In this document: positions 8,440-18,244 of the stretch, in pieces | Layout of the letters: the number at the start of each line of letters is the position of its first letter | How positions within the stretch are numbered: position 1 is the first letter of the stretch | NCBI RefSeq assembly: GCF_040496035.1 | Contig: NZ_JBEPJZ010000001.1 | Location: forward strand, 124,001-188,000 | Length of the DNA: 64,000 nt | Direction: 5' to 3' | Origin: Agromyces sp. SYSU T00194 | Lineage (GTDB): Bacteria > Actinomycetota > Actinomycetes > Actinomycetales > Microbacteriaceae | Translations under genes and position numbers: made by a program | Notes under the pieces: model-generated | The model's input: only the letters and a program-made list of their open reading frames with translations | The model's database searches: none | Told to the model about the DNA's origin: nothing

Positions 8440-9297
8440 GGGCGATCCCGGCGCGTCCGCGTCGGCGACCTGCACGGCCAGCCCCGCCTCGCGCAGCTCG
8501 TCGAGGAGCGCCGGCGGCGCAGCGGCGTCGGTGACGAGGCGGTCGAACGCGTCGACGGCCGCGATGCGACCGAGGTGCACCTCGCCGAGCTTCGCGGCGT
8601 CGGCGACGACGATCGCCCGCGAGGCCGATTCGAGCATCTGCCGCTTCACCGCGGCCTCGGGCAGGTTGGCGTTGGTCACGCCCCCGGCGGCGTCGACGCC
8701 GTTGCATCCGATGACCGCGAGGTCGGCGTGGACCTCCTGGAGCAGGGTGCCGGCGAGCGGGTGCACGAGCGAGTGCTGCCGGGGTCGCAGGGTGCCGCCC
8801 GTGACGACGACCGTGAAGCGCGGGATCTCGGGTTCGAGCTCGAGCGCGATGCTGAGCCCGTTGGTGAGCACGGTGACGTCGGACAGGTCGTCGCGCGCCC
8901 GCAGGGCCCGGGCGACCGCGAGGGTCGTGGTGCCGACGTCGAGGATGACGCTCTGCCCGGACTGCACCAGTGCCGCGACGGCCCGGCCGATCTGCTCCTT
9001 GGGCACGATCGACGAGGCGAGGGCCTCCTCGAAGCTCGGCTCGCGCTCGGGCCGGGAGCCGACCGTGCCCGCATCCGCGGGCACGGCGCCGCCGTGCACG
9101 CGGCGGATGTCGCCCGAGCGCTCGAGCGCGTCGAGGTCGGCGCGGGCGGTGACGTCGGTGACGCCGAAGGCGCGGCCGAGCTCGGAGACGCGCACGAACC
9201 CGCGCTCGGCGACCAGCGCCAGCGCACGCTCGCGACGCACGCCCGCGGGCAGCGGCGGGCGTGGGTCGCCGGCGGGTTCCACGTCCATGCGCAGCAT
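8437..9297 (-). CDS. DeoR/GlpR-family transcriptional regulator
   Basis: A 286-residue repressor with an N-terminal helix-turn-helix of DeoR type (RRERALALVAERGFVRVSELG, residues about 19-70, ending in RRVHGGAV) and a C-terminal sugar-phosphate-sensing domain (ILDVGTTTLAVARAL, VLTNGLSIALEL, VVVTGGTLRP, ADLAVIGCNGVD). Such regulators usually respond to a phosphorylated sugar. It is divergent from galT-galK across a 76-nt gap with a strong inverted repeat, so it is the obvious candidate regulator of the galactose genes. ATG codons at 9297 and 9288 are both possible; 9297 has AGGG four bases upstream. Confidence 0.88.
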   Translation of the reverse strand: MLRMDVEPAGDPRPPLPAGVRRERALALVAERGFVRVSELGRAFGVTDVTARADLDALERSGDIRRVHGGAVPADAGTVGSRPEREPSFEEALASSIVPKEQIGRAVAALVQSGQSVILDVGTTTLAVARALRARDDLSDVTVLTNGLSIALELEPEIPRFTVVVTGGTLRPRQHSLVHPLAGTLLQEVHADLAVIGCNGVDAAGGVTNANLPEAAVKRQMLESASRAIVVADAAKLGEVHLGRIAAVDAFDRLVTDAAAPPALLDELREAGLAVQVADADAPGSP

Positions 9298-9314
9298 CCT
9301 GCCCTGTGTCGGAT

Positions 9315-9349
9315 GCTTTCGCAATGCAAAGACACTTGTTTGCGAAAGC
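9315..9349. promoter_or_regulatory. inverted repeat, likely DeoR operator between deoR-type gene and galT
   Basis: Perfect 10-bp arms, GCTTTCGCAA at 9315-9324 and TTGCGAAAGC at 9340-9349, flank a 15-nt spacer. The spacer also holds GCAAA (9326-9330) facing TTTGC (9339-9343). TTTGC-rich repeats are typical of DeoR/GlpR-type operators in actinobacteria. The dyad ends 10 nt before the galT -10 box, so a bound repressor would block galT and probably the regulator itself. Confidence 0.6.
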
Positions 9350-9358
9350 AAAGCGACG

Positions 9359-9364
9359 TAGGCT
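9359..9364 (+). promoter_or_regulatory. -10 box of galT
   Basis: TAGGCT ends 9 nt before the galT ATG, so the mRNA leader would be at most about 3 nt. No ribosome-binding site is present. The inverted repeat just upstream covers the -35 region. Confidence 0.5.
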
Positions 9365-9373
9365 GGGCCCGCC

Positions 9374-11688
<2,315 letters not shown>

Positions 11689-11694
11689 GCCCGA

Positions 11695-12192
11695 TCACGC
11701 GTCGGCGGGCTCGACGGCGCTGGGCGTGCCGCCCGTGACCCGCACGAGCTCGTCGAAGCTCGTCGGGAACACCGTGCGGGCGTGGCCGGCGGCGGCCCAG
11801 ACCACGTCGTAGCGGGCCAGGTGCGTGTCGACGATGGTGCGCACGGGCGACGGATGCCCCACCGGGGCGACGCCGCCGATCACCTGCCCCGTGGCATCCT
11901 TCACCCGCTCCTTCGAGGCGCGGCCGATGGTGCCGCCGAGCTCGGCGCCGAGCCACTCGGTGTCGACGCGGTGCGCGCCCGAGGTGAGCACGAGCAGCGG
12001 CTCGTCGTCGAGCAGGAAGACGAGCGAGTTCGCGATCTGGCCCACCTCGATGCCGAGCGCGTCGGCGGCGAGCTGGGCGGTCGTCACGGCGCCGTCGAAC
12101 CAGCGGATCTCGGGTTCGAGTCCGTGCGCCGCGAGCGCCTCCTGCACGCGGTCGACGGCGGGGTGGGCGGGCGTGGGCTGCGGCGTGGTCAC
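11695..12192 (-). CDS. YbaK/EbsC-family aminoacyl-tRNA deacylase
   Basis: A 165-residue single-domain protein of the YbaK/ProX editing family, which removes wrongly attached amino acids (often Cys or Ala) from tRNA-Pro. It shows the family order: an IRWFDGAVTTAQLAADALG N-terminal part, GQIANSLVFLLDDEPLLVLTSG, a KERVKDATGQVIGGVAPVGHP segment with the invariant lysine, and a C-terminal VWAAAGHARTVFPTSFDEL. The frame is open far upstream; the GTG at 12192 is chosen because TAGGAT lies 7 nt before it and the family N-terminus starts there. Its 3' end faces galK across 6 nt. Confidence 0.88.
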   Translation of the reverse strand: MTTPQPTPAHPAVDRVQEALAAHGLEPEIRWFDGAVTTAQLAADALGIEVGQIANSLVFLLDDEPLLVLTSGAHRVDTEWLGAELGGTIGRASKERVKDATGQVIGGVAPVGHPSPVRTIVDTHLARYDVVWAAAGHARTVFPTSFDELVRVTGGTPSAVEPADA

Positions 12193-12199
12193 GTCGGCG

Positions 12200-12205
12200 A
12201 TCCTA
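12200..12205 (-). promoter_or_regulatory. -10 box of the YbaK gene (leaderless)
   Basis: TAGGAT on the minus strand lies 7 nt before the GTG at 12192. It supports that start codon over the longer open frame. Confidence 0.55.
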
Positions 12206-12223
12206 GGCGACACCCGCGCGCGG

Positions 12224-12229
12224 TAGGGT
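12224..12229 (+). promoter_or_regulatory. -10 box of the APC permease gene (leaderless)
   Basis: TAGGGT is 6 nt before the GTG at 12236, which places the transcription start on the start codon. It is divergent from the YbaK promoter about 20 nt away. Confidence 0.6.
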
Positions 12230-12235
12230 GCGGCC

Positions 12236-13510
12236 GTGACCGCAGACCGGCCCGGCTCCCCCGACCTCTCGCGTGCGCTCGGCCTGCGCGACGCGACGGT
12301 GATCGGCGTCGCGTCGATGGTGGGCGCCGGCGTGTTCGCGGCGTTCGCGCCGGCCGCGCGGGCCGCCGGCGACGGGCTGCTGATCGGGCTGGCCATCGCC
12401 GCCGTGATCGCGTTCGCCAACGCCACCTCGTCGGCGCAGCTCGCCGCGCGGTACCCACGTGCGGGCGGCACGTACGTGTACGGCCGCGAGCGCCTCGGCC
12501 CGTGGTGGGGGTTCCTCGCCGGGTGGGGGTTCGTGGTCGGCAAGACCGCGAGCTGCGCGGCCATGGCGCTGACATTCGCCGCGTACGTCGCGCCCGACGG
12601 CTGGGAGCGGCCGGTCGCCACGCTCGCGGTCGCGGTGCTCGCCGGGGTGAACCTGTTCGGTGTGACCCGCACCGCGGGGCTCGCGACGATCATCGTGACG
12701 ATCGTGCTGCTGGTGCTCGCGCTGGTCGTGGCATCCGGCGTCGCGGGCGCGCTGCCGGGCGGCGGGCTGCTCGATCCGGCCGGGCTCGTCGCCGAGGGCT
12801 GGTACGGCATCCTGCAGTCTGGCGGCCTGCTGTTCTTCGCGTTCGCGGGGTATGCGCGCATGGCCACGCTGGGCGAGGAGGTGCGCGAGCCGTCGCGCAC
12901 GATCCCACGGGCGATCGTGCTCGCGCTCGCGGTCGCGGTCGTCGTCTACGCGTCGGTCGGGGTGGTCGCGCTCGCCTCGCTCGGTGCGTCGGCGCTGGGC
13001 GCGTCGACGGCGCCGCTCGTCGACGTGGTGCGGGCGAACGACTGGGGCTGGGCCGCACCGCTGGTGCGGGTCGGCGGGGCGGCCGCGTCGCTCGGCGCGC
13101 TGCTCGCGCTCATCGCGGGCGTCGGGCGCACGAGCCTCGCGATGGCGCGCGAGGGCGACCTGCCGGCACCGCTGGCGCGGGTGGGCGCCGGGTTCCGGGT
13201 GCCGTGGGTGGCGGAGGCATCCGTCGCCGTCATCGTCATCGTGCTGGTGCTGACCGTCGATGTGCGCGGGGCGATCGGGTTCTCGTCGTTCGGGGTGCTG
13301 CTGTACTACGTCGTCGCGAACGCCGCGGCGTTCACCCAGCCCCGCGAGGACCGGAGGTACCCGCGCTGGGTGCAGGTGCTGGGGGCGATCGGATGCCTCG
13401 TGCTGGTCGCGACCCTGCCATGGCTGTCGGTCGTGGCCGGCGTGGTCGTGTTCGCGGTCGGGGTCGCGGGGCGGCTCGTGGTGCTCGCGGTGCGGGGGCG
13501 GCGGGGCTGA
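12236..13510 (+). CDS. APC-superfamily amino acid permease
   Basis: A 424-residue protein with about 12 hydrophobic spans and the APC start signature ATVIGVASMVGAGVFAAFAPAARAAGDG in TM1, where the GAGVF unwinding supports substrate binding. Further marks are ARYPRAGGTYVYGRERLGPWWGFLAGW in TM3 and GEEVREPSRTIPRAI between TM6 and TM7. It should import amino acids or a related amine by cation symport or exchange; the substrate is not readable. GTG start, leaderless promoter. Its 3' end converges on the small secreted protein gene. Confidence 0.88.
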   Translation: MTADRPGSPDLSRALGLRDATVIGVASMVGAGVFAAFAPAARAAGDGLLIGLAIAAVIAFANATSSAQLAARYPRAGGTYVYGRERLGPWWGFLAGWGFVVGKTASCAAMALTFAAYVAPDGWERPVATLAVAVLAGVNLFGVTRTAGLATIIVTIVLLVLALVVASGVAGALPGGGLLDPAGLVAEGWYGILQSGGLLFFAFAGYARMATLGEEVREPSRTIPRAIVLALAVAVVVYASVGVVALASLGASALGASTAPLVDVVRANDWGWAAPLVRVGGAAASLGALLALIAGVGRTSLAMAREGDLPAPLARVGAGFRVPWVAEASVAVIVIVLVLTVDVRGAIGFSSFGVLLYYVVANAAAFTQPREDRRYPRWVQVLGAIGCLVLVATLPWLSVVAGVVVFAVGVAGRLVVLAVRGRRG

Positions 13511-13523
13511 GTGCGCCTGCCGG

Positions 13524-13943
13524 CTACTCGACCGAGCAGCCCTCGTTCACGAGGCCCGAGAGGTCGACCGGGATGTACTGAAAGGCGCCGCTCGGCCACG
13601 GCGACCAGACGACCCAACCGGTCGGGGCGTCACAGTCCGCCGGCTCAAGGAAGGCGATGCGCATGCTGGTGTTCGGGTCCAGGAACTGCGGAGCCTCAAG
13701 CCACCAGTCCCGGCCGGACGCATCTCGCCAGCCTCGCAGAATGATGGGAGCCAGAGCTGTTGGCGGGTTCGACACGGACAACTCCAGGTAGCCGGGGTCG
13801 CAGCACAGCATGACGCCTTCCGCACTGGGCGCACTCAGATCGGGAACCGATGCCGCCGCCCGCGGCACGGTGGCCGCGACGGCGATTGCGGGGGCCGTCC
13901 AGGCGATGGCCCTCGCTGCGGCGCGCCTCGAGATCTCGTCCAC
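13524..13943 (-). CDS. small secreted protein with Tat-like signal peptide
   Basis: A 139-residue protein. The N-terminus SRRAAARAIAWTAPAIAVAA resembles the twin-arginine exported leaders of small actinobacterial surface proteins, with probable cleavage after a VPRAAA-type site near residue 32. The mature part is Trp/Pro-rich and beta-like, with three cysteines (CC in MLCCDPGYLEL, one in PADCDAP) and a terminal GCSVE. No known domain is recognised. The GTG at 13943 is preferred because GGAG lies about 4 nt upstream; the frame is open further but codes without RBS support. Confidence 0.65.
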   Translation of the reverse strand: MDEISRRAAARAIAWTAPAIAVAATVPRAAASVPDLSAPSAEGVMLCCDPGYLELSVSNPPTALAPIILRGWRDASGRDWWLEAPQFLDPNTSMRIAFLEPADCDAPTGWVVWSPWPSGAFQYIPVDLSGLVNEGCSVE

Positions 13944-14071
13944 GTCACTCCGTTCCGTACCGGCGAGTTCGCATATCGCTGAAAGTAGCGGAACCGGTTG
14001 GGCGCGCACCGTCCGGCGCAAAGATGTGGAGAGTCGACGACCCCGCGTGATTCCGGCGACGCGCGGATCGC

Positions 14072-14077
14072 TAGTCT
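14072..14077 (+). promoter_or_regulatory. -10 box of the gamma-carbonic anhydrase gene (leaderless)
   Basis: TAGTCT is 6 nt upstream of the ATG at 14084, with no ribosome-binding site between. Confidence 0.6.
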
Positions 14078-14083
14078 GACGCC

Positions 14084-14620
14084 ATGACCGTCGATGCCGC
14101 CGCCCACGTCCGTTCGCTGCCCGGCATCGCCGCACCGTCGGTGGACGACTCGGCGTTCGTCGCCGCGGGTGCGGTGCTCGTCGGGAACGTGCGCCTGGAG
14201 GCCGGGTCGAGCGTCTGGTACAACGCCGTACTGCGCGCGGAGGCCGAGCCGATCGTGCTGGGCGAGGGGTCGAACCTGCAGGACACGGTGGTCTGCCACG
14301 TCGACCGCGGGTACCCGTTGACCCTGGGCCGCGGGGTGTCGGTGGGCCACGGGGCGGTGCTGCACGGCTGCACGATCGAGGACGACTGCCTGGTCGGCAT
14401 GTCGGCGACCGTGCTGAACGGCGCGGTGATCGGGTCGGGGTCGCTCGTCGCCGCGGGTGCGGTCGTGCTCGAGGGCACGGTCGTGCCGCCGGGGTCGCTC
14501 GTGGCGGGCGTGCCGGCGAAGGTGCGGCGCGAGCTGAGCGACGAGGAGCGCGCGGGCATCCGCCGCAACGGCGAGTCGTACCTGCGGCACACGGTCGTGC
14601 ACCGCGGCGACGTCGAGTAG
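14084..14620 (+). CDS. gamma-carbonic anhydrase-family hexapeptide-repeat protein
   Basis: A 178-residue left-handed beta-helix protein. Hexapeptide repeats run from about residue 28 to 150 (for example VLVGNVRLEAGSSVWYNAVL and GAVVLEGTVVPPGSLVAG). The zinc-type histidines are present in VCHVDRG and VGHGAVLHG. Members (YrdA/PaaY/Cam-like) are trimers that bind metal at subunit interfaces; only some have proven carbonic anhydrase activity, so the catalytic role is inferred. It stands alone with its own leaderless promoter. Confidence 0.85.
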   Translation: MTVDAAAHVRSLPGIAAPSVDDSAFVAAGAVLVGNVRLEAGSSVWYNAVLRAEAEPIVLGEGSNLQDTVVCHVDRGYPLTLGRGVSVGHGAVLHGCTIEDDCLVGMSATVLNGAVIGSGSLVAAGAVVLEGTVVPPGSLVAGVPAKVRRELSDEERAGIRRNGESYLRHTVVHRGDVE

Positions 14621-14685
14621 CACCCCGGCGGTCGCGGGCATCGCATCTCGGCCGCCGGATCGAAGCCGGGCGGGCGCGGCACGCG

Positions 14686-15781
14686 TCAGAAGGGCGGGTG
14701 GGGCTCGCGTTCGGGCATGCGTTCGGACTCGCGCGTGACCGACATCGGCTCGGCCGGATCGGTCGTGTACTCCCGCCCCAGTGGACTCCGCCACTCGAGC
14801 ACCCCGCCGCCCCGTTGGACGACCCGCCATCCGGCCTCGTGTTTCAGGTGGTGGTGCCGGGCGCAGAGGTGCGCGAGATTGTCGTGGCCGGTCTCTCCGC
14901 CCGCGGCCCAGTCGACCGTGTGGTCGATCTCGGAGGCATCCGCCCGCCGATCGCACCCCGGGAACCGGCACGTGCCGTCGCGCACCCGCAACCTGGCACG
15001 CAGGCCTGGCGGCACCGCATAGCGGTCGCGCCCGTTGCCGCGTCGTCGCCGGCCGCGAGCAGCAGGTCGGCGAGCACGTCGGCGCGCAGCTGGGCGTCGG
15101 TGCGCTCCTCGCCCTCGAGTGCGCCCAACCGGCCGGCGGTGTCGGTGAGTCGCGCGTCGATGCGGGCCGCCGCCACTGCGGGCAGGTGTGCCGTCAACCA
15201 CGCCATGCCGTCGCGGTCGGGCTCGACGCGGGCAGCGATGCGGCCTCGTCGGCGATCGTGCGGGCGTGCAGGTAGGAGATGCGCCCGTCGAGCGCGGCGG
15301 TCATCGTCGCGTCGAGCCCGTCGGCCAGCGCCTCCGCCTCGCCCAGCCAGCGTGCGACCGCACCCTCGGTCGTTCGGGTCGCGCACGCGATCTCCGCGGT
15401 CAGCGATCGGCGCACGAGTTCCGCCCGGCGGCGCGGCGACTCCACGCGTAGACCGGCGCGCTCGCGCACCGCGGCGCGCTCCTCGTCGATGGCCGCAGAC
15501 TCGCGCTGCGCGGCTGCGACGAGCGACGCACGTCGCGCAGCGACCCGATCGAGCTGCGCCGTCAGCGCGGCGATCTCGATCACGTGGAGGTCGAGCAGCG
15601 CCGCGCGCCGCGCGTCGGCGGGCAGCCCGGAGGCATCCGCCGACTCCCCCCGCCGCCATTCGTCGATGACGTCGTCGAGCAGCGCCCACTCGATGTCGAT
15701 CTCGTCGGGCGCGGGCAGGCGCGGCGGCGCGTCGACCACCGGAATCGCGTCGTGCCCTGCTTCCTCCATACCCTCATGCAA
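14686..15781 (-). pseudogene. decayed DUF222/HNH endonuclease-like gene
   Basis: Three reading-frame fragments together resemble one DUF222-HNH protein. The N-terminal piece (15781 down to about 15235) carries the DUF222 start (ALLDLHVIEIAALTAQLDRV, YLHARTIADEAASLP). The middle (about 15235-15040) has EPDRDGMAWLTAHLPAVAAA. The C-terminal piece (about 15040-14686) keeps an intact HNH core: CRFPGCDRRADASEIDH...N...CARHHHLKH. At both joints the frame changes and the conserved segments normally found between these blocks are missing, so these look like two internal deletions and not single-base errors. Intact relatives are around 450-550 residues; this locus is 1.1 kb. No product is expected. Confidence 0.75.
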
Positions 15782-15835
15782 GCAGTGACCACCGACATTC
15801 CCCGCGCGGCATGCGCGACCGGGACCGGCCGCGAC

Positions 15836-17326
15836 TCAGGCCGACCGGCTCGGCACCCGCTCCGGGACGGCGTGGAACCCGGCGGGCGCGGATGCCCCGG
15901 GCCGCAGCGCCGCACGCACCCGGCGCGCGCGACGGAGCACCCAGCGCGCGGGCAGCGCGACGGCCGTCGCGGCGGCACCGGCCACGGCCGCGGGACCCGT
16001 GTCGTGCGAGCCCAGCATCCGCCGCCGCTCGTAGGCGCGCCGCAGCGCGCCCCCGGTCAGGTTGTGCCGGCGCACCCGCGGCGCCAGCTCGCCACGGTCG
16101 CGCGCGACCACCAGTTCGACGAGCCGCGCGATCCAGTCGTCATCGGTCGCGGGGTGGAAGTAGTTGTCGTCGAGCCAGCCCGGGTCGGGGTGCCGGTACT
16201 CCCCCGCCGTGAACGCGTCGTGACCGGCGAGCAGCCCGCTGCCGGCGAACACCGTGTTGATCATGGCCCGGTCGATGCCGAAGTCATCGAGCAGCAGCGC
16301 CGGCACCCCCGCCGCGACCGCCTCCAGCACCGCCGTCGAGCTCACGGTGACCAGCGCCGCGGCGTCGCGCAGGTGCGCCGACATCGGGCCGTCCTCCACG
16401 ACGAGGTTCGCGGGCACCGATCCCGGCCCACCGGCCGCCGCGCGCGCCGCCAGCAGGTCCTGCAGGTCGTGCGCCTCGGCATGCGTCTGCGCCTCGCCCG
16501 AGCGGGCGCGCACCTTCACGACGACCCGGCGCTGCGGCTGCGCGCGCGCCGCGTCGACCAGCCAGTCGACGAGGCGCTCGCGGTCCTCGAGCTGGCGGGG
16601 CACCTTCGCCTGCACGGCGAAGACCACGTCGGCGCGCACCGGCGCGTCGGCGACGGCGTCGTGCCCGCCGGCCGCATCCGCCCCCGCACCCGCCCCGGAC
16701 GCCCCCAGGAACGGCAGCCGCGCCAGCCCGAACCGCAGGTCCACCGGCAGGCCGGCCGCGTTGCGCGAGAACTCCCGCACCTCGCGCCGGCTGTGCAGCA
16801 CGACGAGGTCGGACTGCTCGCGGTAGACGATCGCCTTGGGCTCGGCCGGGATCGTGATGCCCGGGAACCCGCTCACGATCACGGGGCGATCGGCCCGCGC
16901 GGCCAGCCGCGGCGCGACCACCCGCACGAGCGGACCGCGCAGCGCGAGGAGCACCACGTCGGGCCGCCGCACGTCGACGATCGTGTCGAGCCCGTCGAGG
17001 TCGACCACGCGCAGGGCGTCGAGCGCGCACGCGGTGCCGTCGAGGGCGACCCGCACCTGGCGGGCGCTCGGCAGCACGGGCGAGTCGAGCAGCACCACCT
17101 GCACCCGCCACGACCCCGGCACGCCCGAGCCCGGGCGCAACGGCCCCGGCAGCGCCGACGCGAGCGACGCGCCCCACTTCAGGTAGGAGTCGCTGTCGGC
17201 CACCACGAGCATGCGGCGCGGGCGCCCGGCACCCGCATCCGCCCGCCCGGCCGCAGCCGCAGCCGCAACCGCAGCCGCAGCCGCCGACCCGATCACCGGA
17301 CCCGACCCGTTCCACGCCCCGCTCAC
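15836..17326 (-). CDS. putative glycosyltransferase of a nonulosonic acid operon (DUF6716-like)
   Basis: A 496-residue protein. After an alanine-rich tract (residues about 15-28, from a short GCC/GCA repeat) comes a Rossmann-like start (RRMLVVADSDSYLKW) and, in the C-terminal half, LVTVSSTAVLEAVAAGVPALLLDDFG. The latter resembles the nucleotide-sugar site of polysialyltransferase- and glycerophosphotransferase-like GT-B enzymes. It is the last gene of the operon with the NeuB-type synthase and CMP-transferase, and its GTG start overlaps the synthase stop (GTGA). The likely role is transfer of the CMP-activated nonulosonic acid to a surface glycan. The family name is from memory and the acceptor is unknown. 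Confidence 0.7.
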   Translation of the reverse strand: MSGAWNGSGPVIGSAAAAAVAAAAAAGRADAGAGRPRRMLVVADSDSYLKWGASLASALPGPLRPGSGVPGSWRVQVVLLDSPVLPSARQVRVALDGTACALDALRVVDLDGLDTIVDVRRPDVVLLALRGPLVRVVAPRLAARADRPVIVSGFPGITIPAEPKAIVYREQSDLVVLHSRREVREFSRNAAGLPVDLRFGLARLPFLGASGAGAGADAAGGHDAVADAPVRADVVFAVQAKVPRQLEDRERLVDWLVDAARAQPQRRVVVKVRARSGEAQTHAEAHDLQDLLAARAAAGGPGSVPANLVVEDGPMSAHLRDAAALVTVSSTAVLEAVAAGVPALLLDDFGIDRAMINTVFAGSGLLAGHDAFTAGEYRHPDPGWLDDNYFHPATDDDWIARLVELVVARDRGELAPRVRRHNLTGGALRRAYERRRMLGSHDTGPAAVAGAAATAVALPARWVLRRARRVRAALRPGASAPAGFHAVPERVPSRSA

Positions 17327-18213
17327 GGCACCAGCACCCGCCGCAGCTTCGCGCGCGGCCCCTCCTCGCCCGGGTGGACGCGCTTGATGCCGTCGCCCAT
17401 GGCCTCGCCGATGATTCGGATGTCGCGCACGAGGTGCCGCAGCCCCTGCGGCTCGAGCGAGGCGGCGTGGTCGCTGCCCCACATCGTGCGGTCGAGCGTG
17501 ATGTGCCGCTCCACCGCGACGGCGCCGAGCGCGACGGCCGCGAGCGAGACCTGCAGGCCCGGCTCGTGCCCCGAGTAGCCGACCGGTACGCCCGGGTAGC
17601 GCAGCTGCAGCGTCTGGATCATGCGCAGGTTGCCCTCGGCCGCGGGCATCGGGTAGCTCGAGGTGGCGTGCAGCAGCACGAGCCGCTCGGTACCGAGCGC
17701 CGCGACCGCGCGGTCGACCTCGTCGATCGTCGACATGCCCGTCGAGCAGATGACCGGGCGCCCGGTCGCGGCGATCGCACCCAGCAGCTCCAGGTCGGTG
17801 ACCGACGCCGACGCCACCTTGTAGGCGACCGGTTCGTGCCCGAACGCAGCCAGGGACTCGAGGAACGCCACCGACGGCACGTCCCACGGCGAGGCGAACC
17901 AGTCGAGGCCCCGGGATGCCGCGTGCTCGGCCACCGCACGGTACTCCGCGACGCCGAACTCGACCCGCCGGCGGTAGTCGAGGTAGCTCATGGTGCCCCA
18001 GGGCGTCTCGCGCGGCACGTCGCGCATGTGCTCGGGCGTGGAGATCTCCGGCGTGCGCTTCTGGAACTTCACCGCCTGCGCACCCGCGTCCGCCGCCACG
18101 TCGATCAGGCGGCGGGCGATATCGACGTCGCCGTTGTGGTTCAGCCCGATCTCGCCGATGACGTAGACCGGTTCGCCGTAGCCGACCGCGGTGCGGCCGA
18201 TGCGGATCGACAT
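17323..18213 (-). CDS. NeuB-family nonulosonic acid synthase without SAF domain
   Basis: A 296-residue TIM barrel that condenses PEP with a hexose or its phosphate to make a nine-carbon sialic-type acid. Family motifs are EIGLNHNGDVDIARRLID, AGAQAVKFQKR, WFASPWDVPSVAFLE, VAYKVASASVTDLELL, PVICSTGMST, HATSSYPMP, VGYSGHEPG and VERHITLDRTMWGSDHAASL. The chain ends at RRVLVP, about 50 residues short of NeuB proteins that carry a C-terminal antifreeze-like SAF domain. A GGGAGGGA site lies 6 nt before the ATG. It is 31 nt downstream of the CMP-transferase/HAD gene and overlaps the glycosyltransferase. Confidence 0.88.
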   Translation of the reverse strand: MSIRIGRTAVGYGEPVYVIGEIGLNHNGDVDIARRLIDVAADAGAQAVKFQKRTPEISTPEHMRDVPRETPWGTMSYLDYRRRVEFGVAEYRAVAEHAASRGLDWFASPWDVPSVAFLESLAAFGHEPVAYKVASASVTDLELLGAIAATGRPVICSTGMSTIDEVDRAVAALGTERLVLLHATSSYPMPAAEGNLRMIQTLQLRYPGVPVGYSGHEPGLQVSLAAVALGAVAVERHITLDRTMWGSDHAASLEPQGLRHLVRDIRIIGEAMGDGIKRVHPGEEGPRAKLRRVLVP

Positions 18214-18244
18214 GGGTTCCCTCCCGGGGCTCGGTTGCGGCCGC

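Noticed and set aside
15194..15781. A functional short DUF222 protein from the N-terminal fragment
   Set aside because: It stops right after the first deletion joint and lacks the HNH domain; the remaining blocks follow in other frames.
17230..17295. GCC/GCA short repeat resembling a microsatellite or CRISPR-like array
   Set aside because: It lies in frame inside the glycosyltransferase gene and encodes an alanine tract; spacing is 3-6 bp, not that of a CRISPR array.
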